Shown: piece after piece, positions 25,601 to 30,135 of the stretch | How positions within the stretch are numbered: position 1 is the stretch's first letter | Layout of the letters: each line of letters begins with the position of its first letter | Origin: CAZVKN01 sp964627035 | GTDB lineage: Bacteria > Electryoneota > AABM5-125-24 > Hatepunaeales > Hatepunaeaceae | NCBI GenBank assembly: GCA_964627035.1 | Contig: CAZVKN010000036.1 | Coordinates: 1 to 30,135, forward strand | Reading direction: 5' to 3' | DNA: 30,135 nucleotides | Translations under genes and position numbers: made by a program | Notes under the pieces: model-generated | What the model was told of the DNA's origin: nothing | What the model saw: the letters and a program-made list of their open reading frames with translations, nothing else | The model's database searches: none

Positions 25601-27631
25601 GGGAGTGTAGTGACATTTGCAAATGGAGAGACTGAAGAAGCTTCGCTGACAGGATTTACATTAACAAACGGTTCCGGAACGGAAGATGGGAGACTGCTGC
25701 GTGGTGGGGGAATTTTCTGCAATAACGCTACACCTGTAATTAAGTATTGTGTAATCCAGGAGAACAGTGCTATTCACGGCGGAGGTGTCTATTGCTCCTC
25801 ATCTGATATTGTGATGAGTGATTGTGTTATCAGAAATAACAGTGCGCAAAATCCGGAAAACGATGATGAAGGAAGCGGTGGAGGTATATTCCTGATGGAC
25901 AGAAGTGATGCTGTTCTTACGAGACTGCGCATAGAAGGAAATCAGGCGAATGATCATGGTGCAGGTATAATCTGCAGTAGAATTAGTAACCCGATCATCA
26001 GGAATTCAATCCTGATGAACAATTCAGGTGCAACAGCAGGTGGAGGGTTAAGTTTCATGCTAAGCTCGGATCCTCTGCTTGAGAATCTCACAATCGTCGG
26101 CAATAGCGCTGAAAATGGTGGGGGTATTAATGTTGAGAATCGTTGTGATCCAATCCTCTTAAACTGCATCGCATGGAACAATGACCCTCAGGAGATATTC
26201 CTGAATGCCGGATCGGTTGAGATTAACTACAGCGATGTAAACGGTGGTGAAGATGAGATTGCTGTTAATGACGGTGAAGTTAACTGGGGTGAAGGCAACA
26301 TTGACGAAGATCCGCTGTTTGTAGATGTAGAAAACAGCAACTATCACCTTTCCGAAGGTTCCCCCTGCATTGACGCAGGTGATCCAGATACACCGGAAGA
26401 CCCGGACGGTACACGAGCGGACATGGGTGCGTTCTACATCCACCAATTTACAGTCGGTTTCCGTCAAAACTGGAACCTGATATCCATAAATGTCTCACCC
26501 GGACCTGAATACTATGACGAAGATGATGATCATGGACCGGATGTTGAACTGATGATGGAACAACTATGGATAGATGAAGACAACCATCATGTAACGCTCA
26601 TGAAGGATGAACGCGGCAGGTTCTATGTTCCGGACATACCTTTTAACAATATGATCCCGTATTGGGATTTAACTCGCGGATACAAAGTCAAAGTAGATGA
26701 AGATTGTGAAGCAACATGGACTGGAGATCCTATCCCGGCAGATGCGGACATTTTGGTCAATGAAAACTGGAACATGATCGCATACTTCCCGAGTTATGAA
26801 CTTGACATGAGTGCACCTGACTTTTACGGCATATCACCGATAGTGGATCACGTGATCATACTAAAGGATTCTCGTGGTAGGTTTGCAGTTCCCGGTCACA
26901 GATTCTCCAATATACCCCCACTGCGACCGACACAGGGGTATTATATAAAGGTTGACGAAGATGTGCTGTTTAACTACCCACCAGAACAGGAAGGTGAACG
27001 GATTGCGGGAGTGAATCGTCACTTTGACAGCCACTGGGATATTGCGCCACAATTCCACGAGAATATGAGTGTACTGTTGTCGGTTGATGCGGATGACGGC
27101 AGCCAGGTTGCGGCTTTCAGCGGTGACGGTCAATTGGTCGGTGAAGGAGTTGTCACTAACGGTCGAGCCGGATTGGCTGTGTGGGGTGATGATCCGTCAA
27201 CCGATGCGGTCGAGGGGCTGAAGCACGGTAACTTATTCCAATTGAAGCTGTGGGACGGTGAGCATGAGTCTGATCTGTCAGTCAGTCAGGTCATTGAAGG
27301 AAACGGCTTGATCTATGAAACGGATGACTTTACACTGCTGGAGACGGTTGTGCAAATATACATTCCTGATCGGTTTTATCTCTCGACACCCTACCCCAAC
27401 CCGTTCAACTCCACGACCAAGCTGACTTACGGGCTTGCGGCGGATGCCGACGTGACGCTGCAGGTCTTTGACATTACGGGAAGGCTGGTAACTCGACTAA
27501 CTGACAGCAGGCAGGATGCGGGGGTTCACTCGACTGTATGGAATGCAACAGATATACCGAGCGGCATATACTTCGTCAGGATGAAAGCCGGGAACTTTGT
27601 CGAGACGCAGAAGTTGACGCTGTTGAGGTGA
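22553..27631 (+). CDS. Four-module parallel beta-helix surface protein with T9SS tail
   Basis: A 1692-residue exported protein with signal peptide 1-19. Four copies of a module of about 270-350 residues follow, starting near residues 20, 340, 685 and 960. Each begins VPDDYETIQEAINxxxDGDTILVxPGxYxENIDFNGK, continues with right-handed beta-helix coils (GGGIYCxxxxPTIxNCxIxxN), and closes with DPxFVDxxxGDYHLTExSPCIDAGDPxxPxDPDGTRADMG. This is the pectate-lyase-like, disaggregatase-like fold common in surface proteins; no lyase catalytic set is evident. About 1300-1500 has two related segments (QNWNLISINVSPG and ENWNMIAYFPSYE), then a further beta domain, and from about 1606 the sorting domain (LSTPYPNPFNSTTKLTYGL to KLTLLR). 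Carbohydrate binding or adhesion is likely, enzymatic activity uncertain. It has its own promoter, with the next paralogue 133 bases downstream. Confidence 0.9.
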   Translation: MKCASIALLLMFLTTNLFAEVINIPDDFESIQVAIDSSENGDTILVSQGEYQTRINFNGKNVIVASHFILDGDEDFITETILDGSNHDGSIVVFRSGETASLIGFTLRGADTDFGGGIYCRGSSPTISNLIIEQNTVNRNGAGIYVTQFSNPTISNVIIRNNFAGYVGGGFGCYGESTPTLINCTITNNNSDHVGGGLHGHNSHLTLENVTVSNNRALHTGGAIYLTQGATADIVDCILWNNEPHEIHLVPGIENVTGITVSHSIIDDGQNGLEIWEPAEIDWQAGNLDVDPEFEDAFAGDFRLTEDSPAIDAGNPESEFDPDGTRSDMGSIYFHNEDGQHVLHVPDAFETIQGAVDEADDGDIVLVQPGEYVENVVIQDNITVASRVLSTGNRAYTDSTVIDGDQEDIVVRMTFAASSLIGFTVRNGLDNRGIGVGGIHVRGNIEEDQQPLLKHLIVTENVSEFRTGGISCGELVLLEDVVVSNNEGVSTGGIRITGESVTLRNVKVIDNTGGSGGVFALNCDPELTNVLVVGNQGTGDGGGIRLWGSSPTFTNVTVVGNRAEQDEYGNGLTVLSNSHPTIVNSIFRDNNIFILNREDHNTSVEVSYSDIEGGEDGIEQGEFAELIWDEGNINADPQFVDVDNGDFHLTDNSPCINGGDPESPEDPDGTRADMGTFYFHLEIEREEMALFVPDDYETIQEAINASQDGDTILVRPGRYEENIDFNGKDIIVASLFLLTDDPAYIDSTVIDGGANGEVVRFTRQETQNALLKGFIITNGSGQEGGGIYCFNANPTIRYCSIFSNVSENGGGGIFCYNSDPRLINCTVTDNSTEEGGGGMFCKSGSDPTVTNSIFWDNAPEEIVFCEERVANEITVAYSDITGGWDGIIVNDNGWIYWRDGNIDEDPLFADPDEGNYHLTERSPCIDEGDPDSPEEPDGSRADIGAHFFYQPNADHVLYVPEEYETIQAAIDDAVDGDSVKVAPGEYAENIDFSGKDIVVIGNPEHPEGTVINGNETGSVVTFANGETEEASLTGFTLTNGSGTEDGRLLRGGGIFCNNATPVIKYCVIQENSAIHGGGVYCSSSDIVMSDCVIRNNSAQNPENDDEGSGGGIFLMDRSDAVLTRLRIEGNQANDHGAGIICSRISNPIIRNSILMNNSGATAGGGLSFMLSSDPLLENLTIVGNSAENGGGINVENRCDPILLNCIAWNNDPQEIFLNAGSVEINYSDVNGGEDEIAVNDGEVNWGEGNIDEDPLFVDVENSNYHLSEGSPCIDAGDPDTPEDPDGTRADMGAFYIHQFTVGFRQNWNLISINVSPGPEYYDEDDDHGPDVELMMEQLWIDEDNHHVTLMKDERGRFYVPDIPFNNMIPYWDLTRGYKVKVDEDCEATWTGDPIPADADILVNENWNMIAYFPSYELDMSAPDFYGISPIVDHVIILKDSRGRFAVPGHRFSNIPPLRPTQGYYIKVDEDVLFNYPPEQEGERIAGVNRHFDSHWDIAPQFHENMSVLLSVDADDGSQVAAFSGDGQLVGEGVVTNGRAGLAVWGDDPSTDAVEGLKHGNLFQLKLWDGEHESDLSVSQVIEGNGLIYETDDFTLLETVVQIYIPDRFYLSTPYPNPFNSTTKLTYGLAADADVTLQVFDITGRLVTRLTDSRQDAGVHSTVWNATDIPSGIYFVRMKAGNFVETQKLTLLR

Positions 27632-27640
27632 CAACCTGAC

Positions 27641-27663
27641 GTCGGGCTTGAGACAAGCCCGAC
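27641..27663. repeat. Perfect inverted repeat after the beta-helix gene, possible terminator
   Basis: GTCGGGCTTG (27641-27650), loop AGA, CAAGCCCGAC (27654-27663), starting 9 bases after the stop codon. The stem is GC-rich and tight, but what follows (TACAGTTATT) is not a real T-run, so either a weak terminator or a dispersed palindrome. Confidence 0.5.
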
Positions 27664-27685
27664 TACAGTTATTAAGATCACGGCA

Positions 27686-27837
27686 CGATTTACGATGACT
27701 TGCATTCATCCGCAGAGTTATGTATAATTGACTATAACGTCATCACCATCCGAGGGGTACTATTATGAAATACGCTTCTATTACACTGTTACTATTCCTA
27801 CTAACTACCAACCTATTCGCCGAAGTTATTAACATCC
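27686..27837 (+). repeat. Duplicated promoter-leader-signal-peptide region, copy 2
   Basis: Second copy of the block at 22470-22625. It covers promoter, ribosome binding site, ATG and the codons for MKYASITLLLFLLTTNLFAE and VINIPDDF. Confidence 0.8.
27700..27728 (+). promoter_or_regulatory. Sigma-70-type promoter of the second beta-helix gene
   Basis: TTGCAT (27700-27705), 17 bases, TATAAT (27723-27728), then GAGGGG at 27752-27757 before the ATG at 27765. Conserved in place and spacing with the promoter at 22486-22514. Confidence 0.7.
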
Positions 27838-29042
27838 CAGACGACTTTGAGACCATTCAGGCAGGTATCAATGAAGCTGAAGATGGGGATACCGTTTTAG
27901 TCTCACCGGGGGAGTACGTCGAGAATATCAATTTTGACGGTAAAGCGATTGCTGTCATAGGCAATCCTGACGATCCTGGTGAAGTGGTTATTGATGGGGA
28001 TGCAAATGGTAGTAGTGTCGTTGTATTCAGGAATGAAGAAGATGAAAATTCTACCCTTTCTGGTTTCACGATTAGAAATGGCGACACAGATTATGGAGGA
28101 GGGATTTATTGCAATGGGGCTGCGCCGCAACTCCTAAATTTAATAATTGTTAGAAATGAAGCTTCTCACAATGGAGGAGGTGTATACTGCACACGCAATT
28201 CAGAGCCAATAATCAGAGAGTGCATAATACAAAATAATAATGCAACCGAAGGAGGAGGCTTGTCCTGTTATTCTGGATGTAATGTGAGTGTTTTTTACTC
28301 TATCATTTCAGACAACAGTGCTAGTGATGATGCAGGTGGAATCCAAGATTCCGGATCAGACCTTAGTGTGTATAATAGTTCTGTAATTAATAATGAGGCT
28401 GGTGATGTCGGAGGAGCAATTACATGTACGGGATTTTTTGGCTCATTGCTCCATTTAGAAAATTGTTTAGTGCTTGACAATATTAGTGAAAATGGAGCTG
28501 CAATTTATAATAATGGAAGTGGCGAAATTTATGTAGTTAATTCCATAGTCAGAGGCAATCAAACCGATGATTTTGAGGGATTATCTGACAGAGACTCTGT
28601 GCTGTACAGTAATGTAGAAGGTGGCTTCAGAGGTGAAGGCAACATAGACGAAGATCCACGGTTCGTTGATCCCGAAAATGGTGACTATCATCTACTTGAA
28701 GACTCACCTTGTATTGATGCCGGAGATCCAAACTCATCAGTAGACCCTGATGGTACACGTGCTGATATTGGAATATATCCATTCTTTCAAGGATCACTCG
28801 TTGTTGAAGGATATGTGTTTGATGCTGAGGATGAACCGCTTATTGGAGCTGTAATTTCAACTTCCTACGATGGAACCGCTATGTCAGATTCAATAGGTTT
28901 TTACCAATTCTCTCCTGCACGACCGTTTCCTTTTACAGTTACCGCATCTAGGGAGAACTTCATTGACTCAACCACTAATGAAATCCAACTCGAGTTTATG
29001 ATACTCTTGAGGTCATATTCAGGTTGCTTCATTCACGGTTAA
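27765..29042 (+). CDS. Single-module beta-helix surface protein, 5' part of a frameshifted gene
   Basis: 425 codons. Signal peptide 1-19, then one beta-helix module (IPDDFETIQAGINEAEDGDTVLVSPGEY..., GGGIYCNGAAPQLLNL, ... ENGDYHLLEDSPCIDAGDP...DPDGTRADIG, to about residue 340). About 346-410 is a carboxypeptidase-regulatory-like domain (VEGYVFDAEDEPLIGAVISTSYDG). After LEF the reading frame goes off into 15 unrelated residues and a stop, while another frame continues the expected protein; the join is in a T-run at 28995-28997. Either the gene is a recent pseudogene or this is a one-base sequencing error. The close N-terminal match to the 1692-residue protein and the later match to the serine hydrolase's C-terminal half show a chimeric origin. 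The sequence here looks clearly more AT-rich than upstream. Confidence 0.75.
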   Translation: MKYASITLLLFLLTTNLFAEVINIPDDFETIQAGINEAEDGDTVLVSPGEYVENINFDGKAIAVIGNPDDPGEVVIDGDANGSSVVVFRNEEDENSTLSGFTIRNGDTDYGGGIYCNGAAPQLLNLIIVRNEASHNGGGVYCTRNSEPIIRECIIQNNNATEGGGLSCYSGCNVSVFYSIISDNSASDDAGGIQDSGSDLSVYNSSVINNEAGDVGGAITCTGFFGSLLHLENCLVLDNISENGAAIYNNGSGEIYVVNSIVRGNQTDDFEGLSDRDSVLYSNVEGGFRGEGNIDEDPRFVDPENGDYHLLEDSPCIDAGDPNSSVDPDGTRADIGIYPFFQGSLVVEGYVFDAEDEPLIGAVISTSYDGTAMSDSIGFYQFSPARPFPFTVTASRENFIDSTTNEIQLEFMILLRSYSGCFIHG

Positions 29043-30135
29043 TTCCATCAGAGGAATCGTTTGAGGTTGAAATGATGGAGGGGGATTCTGCTGAATATAT
29101 TCTCAACATCACAAACGAAGGGGATGGGATTTTAGAGTGGTCTGCTTGTCGTCAGATCAGAGATGTACCTGAACCGTGGACATTGTTACATTCTGAAAAT
29201 GTTAGTGCAATTGTTAACGACACAAGATTAAGAGGTGTTGTTTTTGCAGATGACCACTATTACGTCTGCGGTGATAGAACAAGAGATGAAGATCCATACA
29301 TTTATGTTTTAGATCGTGAGTTTACATATGTTGATAGCTTTAGGCAATCTATTGCAGATGATCACGGTTTTGATGATTTAGCATGGGATGGGGAATTAAT
29401 TTGGGGTTCTGATAGAGAATGGCTTGTAGGTTTTAACACCGAAGGAACGGTAATAAATGAATTTCGGAATCCTTTAGAACATCCTCAACATATTGTATGG
29501 GACAACCAAAGACAACTTCTTTGGATTACTGGTAACCGGGAAGACATATATGGATGTGACAGAGATGGTATTGTCGTAGAGTCTTTGAATAGCTTTAGGC
29601 TTAATATAAAGGGATTAGGGTATTATCAAGATGATGATGATGGATATAATCTTTATCTTACTTATTCTTCAGGAGATAATGAGCATGTATGTAAGTTAAG
29701 CATTGTAACGAATGACACGTTATTTGTTGGAGAGTTAATTTCAGATGAATTGAGATGGTTAAGGAGTAGTTATATCTCTGAACTACTATTTGAAGACAGT
29801 TGGGTAATGCTTACAATAGGACAATATTTAGATGCTGATCATGACTTTATAAAATTATGGCAGGTTGATGGTGATTCACGATGGATGTATCTTGAACCAG
29901 TCTCCGGTATTCTTAATCCTGATGATGATCAGGATCTTATACTTACAATAAATGCTTCTGATCTTACTCCAAGAGAATATCCTGGTGAGCTGTATTTCAC
30001 TCATAATGGAGTTGGTGGTGAGACGAGTATCCCTGTTGATTTAACAGTTACCGAACTTGGTATTGATAATAGAGTTCCTCATCCTTTCTTATTCACACCT
30101 ATAGAAACAAGGAACTTTTATCTCTATACAACATA
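28997..30135 (+). pseudogene. Frameshifted 3' part of the second beta-helix gene, runs off the window
   Basis: From TAT at 28997-28999 to the window end the frame is open (about 379 codons) and encodes YDTLEVIFRLLHSRLIPSEE, then LNITNEGDGILEWSACRQ, then a propeller-like region (GVVFADDHYYVCGDRT, GFDDLAWDGELIWGSDREW, HIVWDNQRQLLWITG) and a second Ig-like segment (LEPVSGILNPDDDQDLILTI). Each segment lines up in order with residues about 450-810 of the 905-residue serine hydrolase (DETLEVNFELTHPEIAISAE, LAWDGELIWGVADEF). The frame is closed upstream by a TGA at 28979-28981 and has no ribosome binding site of its own, so it belongs to the gene starting at 27765. A sorting tail would be expected just beyond the window. 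Confidence 0.75.

Noticed and set aside
22900..26400. Regularly spaced GGTGGTGG / GGAGGAGG sequences resembling a repeat array or CRISPR
   Set aside because: The repetition is at protein level (GGGIYC coils of a beta-helix); unit lengths vary, the frame is continuous and there are no identical direct repeats with spacers.
28990..29005. Programmed ribosomal frameshift in the second beta-helix gene
   Set aside because: The sequence CTCGAGTTTATGATA has no clear slippery heptamer or downstream structure, and cargo proteins of this kind are not known to use frameshifting. A mutation or sequencing error is simpler.

Overview
The window looks like a chromosomal piece of an uncultured bacterium of the Fibrobacteres-Chlorobi-Bacteroidetes (FCB) side of the tree, of the Zixibacteria / Marinimicrobia / Cloacimonadota / Electryoneota sort. 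The main reason is that six large secreted proteins end in the same roughly 80-residue C-terminal domain with the YPNPFN-type motif of the type IX secretion (T9SS, Por) type A sorting domain. Many genes also have ordinary GGAGG-type ribosome binding sites, and two have TTGCAT-17-TATAAT-like promoters, which is unlike typical Bacteroidetes. No T9SS machinery, rRNA, tRNA, CRISPR array, transposase or phage gene was seen. The exact phylum is an inference.

Left part (1-19,700, all on the minus strand, read right to left): a dense run of leftward genes with short gaps or 4-base overlaps. In order of transcription: a 720-residue LVIVD-repeat double propeller (19686-17524); a cytoplasmic TPR protein with a C-terminal zinc-binding-like ICxxC...HGICPxC module (17466-16012); an orphan, broken sorting tail (15986-15786); an 832-residue propeller-like surface protein; a 1005-residue Asp-rich, fibronectin-III surface protein; and a 905-residue secreted serine beta-lactamase/esterase-like hydrolase with propeller and sorting tail. 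Then comes a tightly overlapping trio: endonuclease/exonuclease/phosphatase lipoprotein, outer-membrane-like protein and diacylglycerol-kinase-like lipid kinase. After it lies a scar zone (about 4583-3659) holding an orphan sorting tail and the 5' end of an LVIVD gene joined out of frame to an N-terminally truncated HEAT-repeat gene. Two translationally coupled LVIVD-like surface proteins follow, the last without a sorting tail.

Middle (19,687-22,552): a divergent intergenic region with hairpins, then one rightward gene for an SLC12/APC-type cation-chloride or amino-acid transporter, followed by an interspersed palindromic repeat.

Right part (22,475-30,135, plus strand): two paralogous parallel beta-helix surface proteins. 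Their promoter, leader and signal-peptide regions are near-copies of each other, so they arose by duplication. The first is a 1692-residue protein made of four copies of the same helix module. The second has one module followed by the carboxypeptidase-regulatory/propeller block also found in the serine hydrolase, is interrupted by a one-base frameshift near 28,996, and runs off the window.

Taken together this is an exported surface-protein island in which whole domains, sorting tails and 5' ends appear to have been duplicated, shuffled and deleted. No obviously new defence or biosynthetic system was found. The most interesting items are the recombination scars with orphan sorting tails, the phosphatase/outer-membrane/lipid-kinase trio, and the TPR-HGICP protein.
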